The notes under the pieces are model-generated. The model did no database searches. It saw only the letters and a list, made by a program, of their open reading frames with translations, and was not told where the DNA came from. Shown here one piece after another: positions 56,557 through 64,000 of a DNA stretch of 64,000 nucleotides. The position numbers and the translations under genes were made by a program. Numbering within the stretch: the stretch's first letter is position 1; each line of letters begins with the position of its first letter. The stretch comes from Alphaproteobacteria bacterium (GTDB lineage Bacteria > Pseudomonadota > Alphaproteobacteria > Micropepsales > Micropepsaceae). The stretch lies in the NCBI GenBank assembly GCA_024236055.1, contig JACKLF010000001.1, positions 496,001-560,000 on the forward strand, given 5' to 3'.

Positions 56557-57306
56557 ATGGCTTCAAAACTAAGGCCCATGATCAAGGACGAGGCAAAGCC
56601 GCATATCCTGGTGGTCGAGGACGCGCGCGATATCCGCGAGCCCCTGGCCCGCTATCTGCGCGAACACAGCTACCGGGCGACGACCGCGCAGGATGCGGCC
56701 TCGGCGCGCAAGGTGATGAAAAGCTCGGCCATCGACCTGGTCGTGCTGGACATCATGATGCCAGGCGAGGACGGGCTGTCGCTGTGCCGCTCGATCCGCG
56801 AGACCAGCCAGATTCCGGTGATCCTGCTGACCGCCCGGGGAGAGGAAGTCGACCGCATCATCGGCCTGGAAATGGGCGCGGACGATTACATCGCCAAGCC
56901 CTTTTCGCCGCGCGAGCTGATCGCGCGCGTGGGCGCGGTGCTGCGCCGGACCCAGGCGCTGCCGCCGCGCCAGAAGCCGCCCGGCGCGGAACGGGTGAAG
57001 TTCGGCGACTGGACGCTGGACACCGGCCAGCGCGAACTGATCGGGCTGGATGGCGTGGCGATGCCGCTGTCCAGCGGCGAATTCCGCCTGCTCTCGGCGC
57101 TGCTGGAACGGCCCAAGATCGCGCTGACCCGCAACCAGCTTCTGGACCTGACCAAGGGGCGCGATGCCGATCTGTTCGACCGGTCGATCGACAACCATGT
57201 CAGCCGCCTGCGCAAGAAGATCGAGCCCGACCCCAAGAACCCCCGCTACATCAAGACGGTCTGGGGCGGCGGCTATATCTTCGCCATGGACCCGGAGATG
57301 GCGTGA
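56557..57306 (+). CDS. OmpR-family response regulator
   Basis: A 249-residue response regulator. The receiver domain (about residues 13-125) shows the acidic pair EDARD, the phospho-acceptor Asp in LVVLDIMMPGEDGL, the Thr in LLTARGEEV and Lys in IAKPFSPREL. The C-terminal winged-helix OmpR domain spans roughly 150-249 and ends DNHVSRLRKKIEPDPKNPRY, then VWGGGYIF. The ATG at 56557 is chosen with GGAGTACAGG upstream. Its stop overlaps the kinase start (TGATG). It is divergent from the cold-shock gene, 262 bases apart. Confidence 0.95.
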   Translation: MASKLRPMIKDEAKPHILVVEDARDIREPLARYLREHSYRATTAQDAASARKVMKSSAIDLVVLDIMMPGEDGLSLCRSIRETSQIPVILLTARGEEVDRIIGLEMGADDYIAKPFSPRELIARVGAVLRRTQALPPRQKPPGAERVKFGDWTLDTGQRELIGLDGVAMPLSSGEFRLLSALLERPKIALTRNQLLDLTKGRDADLFDRSIDNHVSRLRKKIEPDPKNPRYIKTVWGGGYIFAMDPEMA

Positions 57307-58697
57307 TGCGCTTTCGCCTTTGGCCGCGCACCCTGCCCGTTCAGCTGATCGTGGTGGTGGCCGGTGCGGTCGCCATCTCCAACATCGGTGTGGCGTTCTA
57401 CTACTATGTGAACAGCCAGTCCCAGGCGCAGAACTACATCATCGAGCGCATGGTCGACCGTGCCGCTTCGGTCGCGGCGTCCGTCAGTCAGGTGCAGCCC
57501 CAGGCACGTCTGGTGGTGATGCGCACCATGAGCGTGCCGTCCTGGCGGTTTCGCGAAGTCCCGGAAAACTACGGTTCCAGGGTGATGACGCCCGATGAAC
57601 AGGCGCTTGCCAAGCGCATTGGCGACGCCCTGCCCGCCGGCCACCCGCGCAAGACCGATGTGGTCGTGCATCTGTACCAGCCGCTCAAGGACATTGATCC
57701 GTCGCTGCGCCCGGTTCGTTCGCGCCAGCCCAATCCGCCGCACGACATGATTCAGGCCATTGTGCCGATCAGCAATCACAGTGCGATCAGCGGCGTGTTC
57801 ATGCGTCCCACGCCTGACTGGCCGGTCGAAATCATGGTCGCGGCCGTGATCGCCGTGCTGGTTGCCTCCGCGGGCGCCGCCGTGATGGCGGGGCGGGTGG
57901 TGCGGCCGCTGTCGGAACTGACCGGCGCCGCCGCCGCCATGGCCGATGGTTCGGGGCGCCCCCATGTCGTCGAGCAGGGGCCGGACGATGTGCGCAATGC
58001 CGCCGCCGCCTTCAACGCCATGGCCGAGAAAGTCACCCGCACCCTGGAAAGCCAGCGCCACCTTCTGTCGGCGGTGGGCCATGACCTGCGCACCCCGATC
58101 ACCGCCATGCGGATCAACCTAGAGTTCATCGAGGACAGCGAACTGCGCGATGGGCTGATGCGGAACCTGGACGAGCTTCAGGCCCTGACCGAACAGGTGC
58201 TGGCGGCGGCACGCGGCACCGGCGGGGAAACCAAGCGCAATGTCGACCTGTCGGCGCTGGTCGAAAGCCTGTGCGCCGACCTGGACGATCTGGGCGAGCC
58301 CGTCCATTGGGCGGGCCATGCGGCAGCCCCGATTTCCTGCCGCCCCAATGAGATACGCCGGGCTCTTCGCAACGTGGTCGAGAATGCCGTCGCCTACGGC
58401 AACAAGGCTGACGTCCGCATCACCGGCAATGCGGAAGGCTACGAGATCGTGGTTGAGGACGAAGGCCCTGGCATTCCCGAAAGCGACCGCCAGCGGGTGT
58501 TCGAGCCTTTCGTCCGGCTGGAAAGTTCCCGCAATGAAGCCACCGGCGGCACCGGCCTGGGCCTCAGCCTGGTGAAGGCCATTGTCGAAGGACATGGCGG
58601 TGCGGTGGTCCTGGAAAACCGCAAACAGGGCGGGCTCAGGGTCCGCATGCAGCTGCCCCGCATGCCCGCGGCACAGCCCCGTCCCGAAGCCGCCTAG
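57306..58697 (+). CDS. Sensor histidine kinase
   Basis: A 463-residue membrane kinase paired with the preceding regulator. It has an N-terminal transmembrane helix, a periplasmic sensor segment of about 120 residues, a second helix near VIAVLVASAGAAVMAGRVV, a HAMP domain (RVVRPLSELTGAAAAMA), the phosphoacceptor H-box SAVGHDLRTPITAMRINLE, the N-box NVVENAVAYGNK, and G-boxes DEGPGIPESDR and GTGLGLSLVKAI. Architecture fits EnvZ-like osmosensors, but the signal is unknown. Stop overlaps of the two genes give coupled translation. Confidence 0.94.
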   Translation: MRFRLWPRTLPVQLIVVVAGAVAISNIGVAFYYYVNSQSQAQNYIIERMVDRAASVAASVSQVQPQARLVVMRTMSVPSWRFREVPENYGSRVMTPDEQALAKRIGDALPAGHPRKTDVVVHLYQPLKDIDPSLRPVRSRQPNPPHDMIQAIVPISNHSAISGVFMRPTPDWPVEIMVAAVIAVLVASAGAAVMAGRVVRPLSELTGAAAAMADGSGRPHVVEQGPDDVRNAAAAFNAMAEKVTRTLESQRHLLSAVGHDLRTPITAMRINLEFIEDSELRDGLMRNLDELQALTEQVLAAARGTGGETKRNVDLSALVESLCADLDDLGEPVHWAGHAAAPISCRPNEIRRALRNVVENAVAYGNKADVRITGNAEGYEIVVEDEGPGIPESDRQRVFEPFVRLESSRNEATGGTGLGLSLVKAIVEGHGGAVVLENRKQGGLRVRMQLPRMPAAQPRPEAA

Positions 58698-58824
58698 GAC
58701 CCCGCAGCGGGCCGGTATAGACTGTGATCATGCCCTTTGATTTCCCTGACAACATGGCCGTGAACGGCCGCCGGGCCCGCCGGGATTACTCATCAAAAAC
58801 AAAGCGATATACAAAAAACCTGAT

Positions 58825-59259
58825 GTGGCCCCTCAGGTGAGCGAGGACCTGCTCTACCGTCGGGACCTGTTGCGCCTGGCCGCCGATGCCAGCCATGCCG
58901 GCCACCTGCCCGCGCCGCATGTCAGCGCCAGCGAACACAATCCTGCCTGCGGCGATCGGGTGACCATCGAGATGACGTTGGAGGGCAACCGGATCGCCTC
59001 CCTGGCCCATGACAGCCGCGCCTGCGTGCTGACCCAGGCCTCGGCCGCGCTGCTGGCGGGGCTGGCGCCGGGCCGCGACGGTGCGGGCCTGGCGGCGCTG
59101 GCAGAAGGCGTGGAAGCCATGCTGGCGGGCGGCACGCCCCCGGAACCGGGCTATGCGGCCTTTGCCGGGGCGACCGACCTGCCCGGCCGCCATGTCTGCG
59201 TGATGCTGCCGCTCAGGGCGGCACTGAAGGCCCTCAAGGGGCCAGGCTCCGGGGACTAG
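58825..59259 (+). CDS. NifU-like iron-sulfur cluster scaffold protein
   Basis: A 144-residue NifU-N/IscU-like scaffold. The three cluster cysteines are in the expected environments: HNPACGDRV, DSRACVLTQASAALL and RHVCVMLPLRAALKAL. The assigned start is GTG at 58825; an out-of-frame ATG overlaps it. It is convergent with the clpP-like gene, whose stop overlaps by four bases. It may act in Fe-S trafficking alongside SUF proteins encoded elsewhere. Confidence 0.85.
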   Translation: MAPQVSEDLLYRRDLLRLAADASHAGHLPAPHVSASEHNPACGDRVTIEMTLEGNRIASLAHDSRACVLTQASAALLAGLAPGRDGAGLAALAEGVEAMLAGGTPPEPGYAAFAGATDLPGRHVCVMLPLRAALKALKGPGSGD

Positions 59260-59855
59260 ACCTCGGACGCCTCGCGCACGATCTTGCCGACCAGGCCGTA
59301 TTTGACCGCCTCTTCGGCGCCCATCCAGAAATTGCGCTCGGTGTCGGCCACGACCTTTTCATAGGGCTGGCCGGTCTCGTCCGCGATCTCCTTGATCAGG
59401 CGGGCGCGCATCTTGATGATTTCCTCGGCCTCGATGGTGATGTCGCTGGCCTGGCCGCGCACCCCGCCCAGCGGCTGGTGCAGCAGAAAGCGGGTAAAGG
59501 GCAGGCAGAAGCGGTTTTCCTTGTGCGCGCCCAGGAAGATGTGCGCGCCGGCGGACGCGACCCAGCCGGTGCCGATCATCTTCACACGGCGGCCGACAAA
59601 ACGGATCATGTCGTGGATGGTGTCGCCCGACTCCACATGGCCGCCCGGCGAATTGACGATCACCCGGATGTCGCCCTCGCTCTCGGCATAGGCCAGAAGC
59701 TGCGCGGTGACCCGCTCGGCCATCTTCATGTCGACTTCGCCGAACACCAGCACGGTGCGCGACTTGAACAGGGCCTTTGCGATTTCGCTGTTCTGGGGCT
59801 CGGGGGCCTTGGACTTGTCGTCCTTTTCGTCGTGTTCTTCGTCTGCGCGGCGCAA
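59256..59855 (-). CDS. ClpP-like protease subunit with Ser-His-Asn catalytic set
   Basis: A 199-residue ClpP homologue. Catalytic Ser lies in GTGWVASAGAHIFLGA and His in LLHQPLGGVRGQASDI. The third triad position, Asp in ERDRF of Escherichia coli ClpP, is Asn here (DTERNFWMGAEEAV). The N-terminus is charged (EEHDEKDDKSKA) and may block or modify pore gating. Such altered ClpP paralogues exist, for example Listeria ClpP1 with Asn at the same position. The protein may be a second, regulatory ClpP. A clpX or clpA is not adjacent. Confidence 0.88.
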   Translation of the reverse strand: MRRADEEHDEKDDKSKAPEPQNSEIAKALFKSRTVLVFGEVDMKMAERVTAQLLAYAESEGDIRVIVNSPGGHVESGDTIHDMIRFVGRRVKMIGTGWVASAGAHIFLGAHKENRFCLPFTRFLLHQPLGGVRGQASDITIEAEEIIKMRARLIKEIADETGQPYEKVVADTERNFWMGAEEAVKYGLVGKIVREASEV

Positions 59856-59958
59856 GGCAAATTCTCCGGCTGCTGGGGTATTGGGGGATTCGGACAGTCT
59901 AACTATCCCATATGGCGGGGCAACGGGTTAAAAACACCCTCCCCATGCGGATTTTTGC

Positions 59959-60708
59959 CTATAGCGCGCCAATAACCGAGTCCATGGTGGGGCCAATTTC
60001 ATCGCGGATCACCAGTTCCGCGAAACGGTCCTGGGGGGTCGGTTCGCGGTTCACGATCACCAGCGGCACTCCGCGCCGGCAGGCCAGCAGCGGAAATCCG
60101 GCCGCCGGATAGACGCCCAGCGAGGAGCCCAGAACCAGCATCAAATCGCAGCCTTCCGTCGCCCGATGGGCGCGGGCCATCTCGCCTTCGGGCATGGCCT
60201 GGCCAAAGGAAATGGTCGCGGTCTTGACGATCCCGCCGCAGGCCCCGCAAGCGGGCGCGTCGCCGTGCGCCTCGAAATGGCGACGGATGTCGGCAATCTC
60301 CATGCGCGCCTGGCAATCCAAGCATTTGGCATAGGTGGTGTTGCCATGCAGCTCGATCACCCGGTCGGCAGGAACACCGCTGGCCTGGTGCAGCGCATCG
60401 ATATTCTGGGTGATGACATGGGAAACGATACCCCGCGCCGCCAGTTCGGCCACCGCGCGATGGCCGGCATTGGGGCGCACCGCATTCCAGGTTTCCTCCA
60501 TCTCGAAGCGGCGGCGCCAGGATTCGCGGCGCGCATCGGGATCGGCCAGATAGTCGGAAAAATCGATCGGCATCATCCGGGTCCAGATCCCGCCCGGCGA
60601 GCGGAAATCGGGAATGCCGGATTCGGTGGAAATGCCCGCGCCGGTAAACACCACCGCGCTGCTGGCAGCGGCGAGCATTCCGGCCAGTTGCGAGACCTGA
60701 TCCGTCAC
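59959..60708 (-). CDS. cobB: NAD-dependent protein deacylase (sirtuin)
   Basis: A 249-residue Sir2-family protein. Motifs: VFTGAGISTESGIPDFRSP for NAD binding, TQNIDALHQASG with the catalytic HG in ELHGNTTYAKC, and a four-Cys zinc knuckle (CLDC ... CGAC). GSSLGVYPAAGFPL completes the fold. Start: GTG at 60708 overlaps the stop of the upstream DUF3617 gene (GTGA), so the two are translationally coupled. The deacylated target is unknown. Confidence 0.92.
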   Translation of the reverse strand: MTDQVSQLAGMLAAASSAVVFTGAGISTESGIPDFRSPGGIWTRMMPIDFSDYLADPDARRESWRRRFEMEETWNAVRPNAGHRAVAELAARGIVSHVITQNIDALHQASGVPADRVIELHGNTTYAKCLDCQARMEIADIRRHFEAHGDAPACGACGGIVKTATISFGQAMPEGEMARAHRATEGCDLMLVLGSSLGVYPAAGFPLLACRRGVPLVIVNREPTPQDRFAELVIRDEIGPTMDSVIGAL

Positions 60709-61223
60709 TGGGTCCGCAGGCTGTAGGGCTTGATCGCACCGCAATCGGCCTTGACCCAGTCGCCCTTGAAGTCCGTCTTCATGTCGGTGGGGTTGCCCTC
60801 CACCGTGCCCTTGAAGCTGTAGGCGCCGGTATAATGTTCGGCGCCGCTATAGGTCACCTTCACATTGCCGGTGCCCTTCATCCGACCCGTGCAGGTCATC
60901 ACCGCGGTCATGCCCGATGCGGATGCCGAAGTGACCTTTGTGGTGCAGCCCGTCGCGCCCTGGTCGATATGCGGCGGCGTGCTGGCGTCCACTTCCGCCT
61001 GGCTCATGCACATCTGGCTGGTATGGGTGTTGGACGGCATCTTCATGTTCATGGCCTTCATCTGCGCGGCCACTTCCGGCGGCATCGCCATGTTCATGTT
61101 GGTGGTGGAGGTGACGGTCCAAAGCCCCGCCTTGCCGTGGCCCGCCAACGCGGCGGCCGGCAGCATCAGCACCAGGCCCGTTCCCAGAATTCCGGCCTTC
61201 AAAGTCGCAGATGTTCCGGGCAT
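60705..61223 (-). CDS. DUF3617 secreted protein, Met-rich
   Basis: A 172-residue exported protein of the DUF3617 family (unknown function). The signal peptide spans about 1-26 (LGTGLVLMLPAAALAG). The mature protein begins GKAGLWTVTSTTNMNMAMPP with a Met-rich patch (AQMKAMNMKMPS) and cysteine-containing strands (QMCMSQAEV, GCTTKVT, VMTCTGR, ADCGAI). The Met-rich patch could bind copper, an inference. The ATG at 61223 is preferred. It is coupled with the sirtuin gene downstream. Confidence 0.8.
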   Translation of the reverse strand: MPGTSATLKAGILGTGLVLMLPAAALAGHGKAGLWTVTSTTNMNMAMPPEVAAQMKAMNMKMPSNTHTSQMCMSQAEVDASTPPHIDQGATGCTTKVTSASASGMTAVMTCTGRMKGTGNVKVTYSGAEHYTGAYSFKGTVEGNPTDMKTDFKGDWVKADCGAIKPYSLRTQ

Positions 61224-61363
61224 GCGCCGCACTCCTGGCCAGATGGCTTCGTCCGGCAAAATCTCGCATGCATTCTCCCGGCTTGAAAAGCATTGCCGGG
61301 CGGTGTCATGAAAAGATTGTGCAAGACCGGGCTGGAACCGGCCAATCGGGGGACCTGCCTGTC

Positions 61364-62023
61364 ATGATGATCGGTCACTATGCCGTCGCGCTGGCCGGAC
61401 GGCGCTGCCGTCACACCCCGCCGCTATGGGTTTTCGCCGCTGCGACGCAGCTTCTGGACATCATCTGGTGCGTGCTGATCATTGCCGGGATCGAGCATTT
61501 CGCGCCCGCGCCCGGACAGACGGGCACGCCGCTCGCCTTCACCGACTACCCCTGGTCGCACAGCCTGGCCGCGGCGCTGGTCTGGTCCGGCCTGACCTGG
61601 CTGGCAGCGCGCAAGCTGTTTGCCGTGAACACGCGCAGCGCCTGGCTGCTGGCGCTGGTGGTCTTTTCCCATTGGCCTCTGGACCTGCTGGTGCATCGGC
61701 CCGACCTGCCGCTATGGCCCGGCGGCCCGGTGGTGGGGCTGTCGCTGTGGGATCATCCGGCGCTGGAGCATTGGCTGGAGTCGCTGATGGTCGCGGCGGG
61801 CGCGGCCTGGTGGGGCATGTGCCTGTGGTCGGAAGGGCGCAGCCCGTGGCGCGCCTGGATCTTCGGCGGCGTGCTGATTGCGCTGTTTCTGGCGGCCGGG
61901 CCCGGCCAGCCCGAAAGCCCGGTGATCATCGGATCATTCGGGCTGGGCTTTTACCTGTTCGTGATCCTGCTGGCCTGGCTGGTCGACAGGCCCTGGCGCC
62001 GCACCGCGAATGCGTCTCAGTAA
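61364..62023 (+). CDS. Membrane protein, DUF457-like metal-dependent hydrolase
   Basis: A 219-residue polytopic protein. It starts MMIGHYAVALAGRR and has about six helices. Conserved His/Asp sites sit in DYPWSHSLAAAL and SHWPLDLLVHRPDLP, similar to the YdjM/DUF457 family of membrane-bound metal-dependent hydrolases. Function unknown. The double ATG at 61364/61367 leaves the exact start open. It is divergent from the DUF3617 gene and separate from the cytochrome gene that follows. Confidence 0.65.
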   Translation: MMIGHYAVALAGRRCRHTPPLWVFAAATQLLDIIWCVLIIAGIEHFAPAPGQTGTPLAFTDYPWSHSLAAALVWSGLTWLAARKLFAVNTRSAWLLALVVFSHWPLDLLVHRPDLPLWPGGPVVGLSLWDHPALEHWLESLMVAAGAAWWGMCLWSEGRSPWRAWIFGGVLIALFLAAGPGQPESPVIIGSFGLGFYLFVILLAWLVDRPWRRTANASQ

Positions 62024-62102
62024 ATAGTTGATAAAAACCAATTTTTCTATACGCGCCGATGCAATATTCTGAACGCCAGCCAAACACGCTGGGGGAGTGA
62101 CG

Positions 62103-62639
62103 TTGCAAACCAGTTCCACTTACGGACCGACCGCCAAATTCTTTCACTGGCTGGTCGTGGCGCTGCTGGTGGCCCAGTACACCATCGGTTCGATCATGCC
62201 GCATATCGGGCGCAACACGCAGGATGCGGGGTGGGTGCACTGGCATCTGCTGGTCGGCGCGCTGATCCTTCTTGCGATCGTTCTGCGCTTCGCATGGCGC
62301 ATCAAGAGCCCGGTGCCCGAACCGGCCGCGGACACCAACTGGGAACGCATGCTGGCGACCTTCACGCACTGGATGCTCTATCTGCTGGTGTTCGTGATCA
62401 CGGTGCTGGGCTGGGCCGCCGCCAACTCGCGCGGCTGGGAGGTCAAGCTGTTCGGCCTGGTGCCCCTGCCCGCGCTGTGCCCCAAGGGATCGGCCTGGGG
62501 GCATGAGGCCGGCGACATCCACAATGTGCTGATCTATGTGCTTCTGGGCTTCATCGCACTGCATCTGGCCGGCGCGCTGAAACACCACTTCATCGACAGA
62601 AACGACATTCTCAAGCGGATGCTCCCCGGCAGCCGCTAG
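62103..62639 (+). CDS. Cytochrome b561-family protein
   Basis: A 178-residue membrane cytochrome b561 (CybB type) with about four helices. Haem-ligand histidines lie in KFFHWLVVALLVAQY, WVHWHLLVGALILL, FTHWMLYLLVFVITVL and LLGFIALHLAGALKHH. A TTG start at 62103 is preferred because GGGGGAG ends 5 bases upstream; a GTG at 62097 would give two more residues but has no spacing from that ribosome site. Likely moves electrons between quinol and a periplasmic acceptor. Confidence 0.85.
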   Translation: MQTSSTYGPTAKFFHWLVVALLVAQYTIGSIMPHIGRNTQDAGWVHWHLLVGALILLAIVLRFAWRIKSPVPEPAADTNWERMLATFTHWMLYLLVFVITVLGWAAANSRGWEVKLFGLVPLPALCPKGSAWGHEAGDIHNVLIYVLLGFIALHLAGALKHHFIDRNDILKRMLPGSR

Positions 62640-62664
62640 ACGACATACGAACTGGAGCGCCGAA

Positions 62665-63231
62665 TTGGACACTTTGAAACGCCAGGCCGCGGCCGTGGTG
62701 ACCGCGGGTCTTTTGTGCAGCATGCCGGCATATGCCGGCACAAAATCCGCGGGCAGCAAGACGATCGAAAGCGCCGGCACGGCCATGGCCATCGCCCTGC
62801 CGCTGGTCGCGGGCGGCATCACCCTGATCAAGCATGATCGCATCGGCTCAGCCCAGCTGCTGGCCGAAACGCTGCTGACCGTCGGCACGGCCTATGGCCT
62901 AAAAAGCATCGTGCGCGAGCGCAGGCCCGACGGATCGGACTATCGTTCCTTTCCATCGGACACGACCGCGCTGTCCGCCTCGGGCTCGTCTTTTCTCTGG
63001 GGCCGTTATGGCTGGGAGTATGGCCTGCCCGCCTTTGCCGTCACCCAGTTCGTGTCCTACAGCCGCGTGCAGGCCAAGAAACATCACTGGTACGACACGC
63101 TGGCCAGCTCGGCGCTGGCCGCGGGCTATGGCTATGTCCTGACCACGCCGTTCGAAAAGCGCTATCACATCCAGACGTCGATGACCCCGACGCCCGACGG
63201 CGCAATGGTGCAGTTCGCCTATCGCTGGTAG
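62665..63231 (+). CDS. Secreted PAP2-like phosphatase with altered motif 2
   Basis: A 188-residue PAP2-superfamily protein. A signal peptide (AVVTAGLLCSMPAYAG) precedes the fold. Motif 1 is LKSIVRERRP (KxxxxxxRP); motif 2, normally PSGH, reads FPSDTTALSASGSSFLWGRY, replacing the Gly-His by Asp-Thr; motif 3 is SRVQAKKHHWYD (SRxxxxxHxxxD). The catalytic His of motif 3 is kept. A TTG start at 62665 is assumed. Activity is uncertain because of the motif 2 change. Confidence 0.8.
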   Translation: MDTLKRQAAAVVTAGLLCSMPAYAGTKSAGSKTIESAGTAMAIALPLVAGGITLIKHDRIGSAQLLAETLLTVGTAYGLKSIVRERRPDGSDYRSFPSDTTALSASGSSFLWGRYGWEYGLPAFAVTQFVSYSRVQAKKHHWYDTLASSALAAGYGYVLTTPFEKRYHIQTSMTPTPDGAMVQFAYRW

Positions 63232-63237
63232 CGGCGC

Positions 63238-63765
63238 CTATTTGGCGGCGCGCGCCACGCCTTCCTGGATCAGCTTGCGGGCTTCCTCGGCATCGCCCCA
63301 GCGGATGATCTTGACCCACTTGCCAGGCTCCAGGTCCTTGTAGTGGGCGAAGAAGTGCTCGATCTGCTGGCGGGTGATCTCGGGCAGGTCGTCATAGTTG
63401 GTGACATTGTGGAAGCGGGCCGAGATATGGTCCGACGGCACCGCGATGATCTTCTCGTCCGCGCCCGCATTGTCTTCCATCAGGAGCACGCCCACGGGAC
63501 GCACGCTGATCACCGCGCCCGGCGCGATGGCGCGGGAATTGGCAACCAGCACGTCCACCGGATCGCCGTCGCCCGACAGGGTGTGGGGAATGAAGCCGTA
63601 ATTGCCCGGATAGCGCATGGCCGTATAGAGAAAGCGGTCCACCACAAGCGCGCCGGAGGCCTTGTCCAGCTCGTACTTGATGGGTTCGCCGCCGATCGGC
63701 ACCTCGATGATGACGTTGACGTCCTGGGGGGCGTTCTTGCCGACGGGAATCTGGTCGATGCGCAT
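63238..63765 (-). CDS. ppa: Inorganic pyrophosphatase
   Basis: A 175-residue family I soluble pyrophosphatase removing PPi from biosynthesis. Metal-binding motifs are visible: [39 protein letters not shown] (the DGDPVDV signature) and [12 protein letters not shown]. The start is the ATG at 63765 with GAGGAT nearby; an upstream TTG is an alternative. It is convergent with the PAP2-like gene, 6 bases apart. Confidence 0.97.
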   Translation of the reverse strand: MRIDQIPVGKNAPQDVNVIIEVPIGGEPIKYELDKASGALVVDRFLYTAMRYPGNYGFIPHTLSGDGDPVDVLVANSRAIAPGAVISVRPVGVLLMEDNAGADEKIIAVPSDHISARFHNVTNYDDLPEITRQQIEHFFAHYKDLEPGKWVKIIRWGDAEEARKLIQEGVARAAK

Positions 63766-63911
63766 GGGAATCCTCAATGATTGGCGCGGTGGTAAGTTCC
63801 TTGCTGCACTGCGTCAACAGGATTAGGACGAATAGCCGCAATCCCCTTTTCCTGCCGCCCGCCAGCGCTATCTAAGTCCAGACATTTCCCGCCTTTTTCC
63901 AGGAGCCGCCC

Positions 63912-64000
63912 ATGCAGACCAAAGCCTATGCCGCGAAAGGCCCCACCACCCCGCTTGGCCCCCACACCATCGAGCGGCGCGAGCCCGGCCCCAAGGACGT
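63912..64000 (+). CDS. NAD(P)-dependent alcohol dehydrogenase (partial, N-terminal 29 residues)
   Basis: The first 29 codons of a zinc-dependent alcohol dehydrogenase. MQTKAYAAKGPTTPLGPHTI followed by ERREPGPKDV matches the start of the YahK/cinnamyl-alcohol-type dehydrogenases. AGGAG lies 6 bases upstream of the ATG. The gene continues past the window end, so the metal and NADP motifs are not visible. It is divergent from ppa. Confidence 0.8.
   Translation, partial: MQTKAYAAKGPTTPLGPHTIERREPGPKD

Noticed and set aside
58730..58840. A 36-codon ORF (MPFDFPDNMAVNG...) between the kinase and NifU-like genes.
   Set aside because: No ribosome site or homology visible; it overlaps the NifU-like start in another frame.

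Overview
The window is about 64 kb of GC-rich chromosomal DNA from an alphaproteobacterium. Several alphaproteobacterial signatures support this: a mitochondrial-type complex I accessory subunit gene (NDUFS4-like), an NDUFAF5-like methyltransferase beside comF and grxC, the bolA / J-protein / cobS / cobT cluster, divergent secA and argJ, a Suv3-like helicase followed by an S4 protein, fdxA and carD, and rpmB facing a DUF3108 gene. I cannot fix the order or genus. No prophage, insertion sequence, CRISPR array or integron is visible. The content is mostly housekeeping.

Layout. 1-10.6 kb: ptsP (partial) and lysC; ubiG; a run from comF through grxC, a haem-binding-like protein and a nitrilase homologue to DUF1178; a methyltransferase; a Flp pilin squeezed against mutT; osmC; a class A beta-lactamase; argJ. 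10.8-20.5 kb: secA, a CsgG-like lipoprotein gene, accA, xerD, aroK-aroB and a CNNM/CorC transporter. 20.5-25.4 kb: bolA, a J protein, cobS, cobT and a methyltransferase. 25-31.3 kb: a VUT-type transporter, rpmB, DUF3108, a helicase and an S4 protein. 31.4-33.5 kb: fdxA, carD and a thermonuclease-like gene, all shredded by small indels. 33.5-40.4 kb: mscS, sua5, an FAD oxidase, a GH17-GT2 glucan synthase and an FKBP isomerase. 40.5-45.6 kb: lysE, dihydroorotase, ygfZ, tag and a photolyase, again mostly shredded. 45.7-53.3 kb: cysK, sseA, a GNAT, a peptide transporter, metC, hisI, an AI-2E family transporter and cutA. 53.3-64 kb: an OmpH-like protein, tRNA-Arg, an NDUFS4-like gene, tRNA-Pro, a glutaminyl cyclase, a double cold-shock protein, a two-component pair, a NifU-like protein, a ClpP-like protein, sirtuin, DUF3617, membrane proteins, ppa and the start of an alcohol dehydrogenase gene.

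Genes that work together include lysC with metC, cysK and sseA (aspartate family and sulfur amino acids), aroK-aroB (shikimate pathway), cobS-cobT (aerobic cobaltochelatase; cobN is not here), mutT and tag/phr (DNA protection and repair), fdxA/NifU-like (Fe-S), and the response regulator with its kinase.

The strongest new signal is upstream of cobT. A 36-codon ORF repeats the CobT N-terminal motif [10 protein letters not shown] with almost every codon changed synonymously, carries an A AAA AAG slippery heptamer in the correct phase, and ends by overlapping the cobT GTG. A -1 shift would fuse it to CobT. A second theme is short tandem duplication exactly at gene ends (grxC, comF, secA, the glucan synthase, the VUT transporter). 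The indel-dense tracts look like uncorrected consensus rather than biology, so genes there are reported as broken with their identity recovered by reading across frames.
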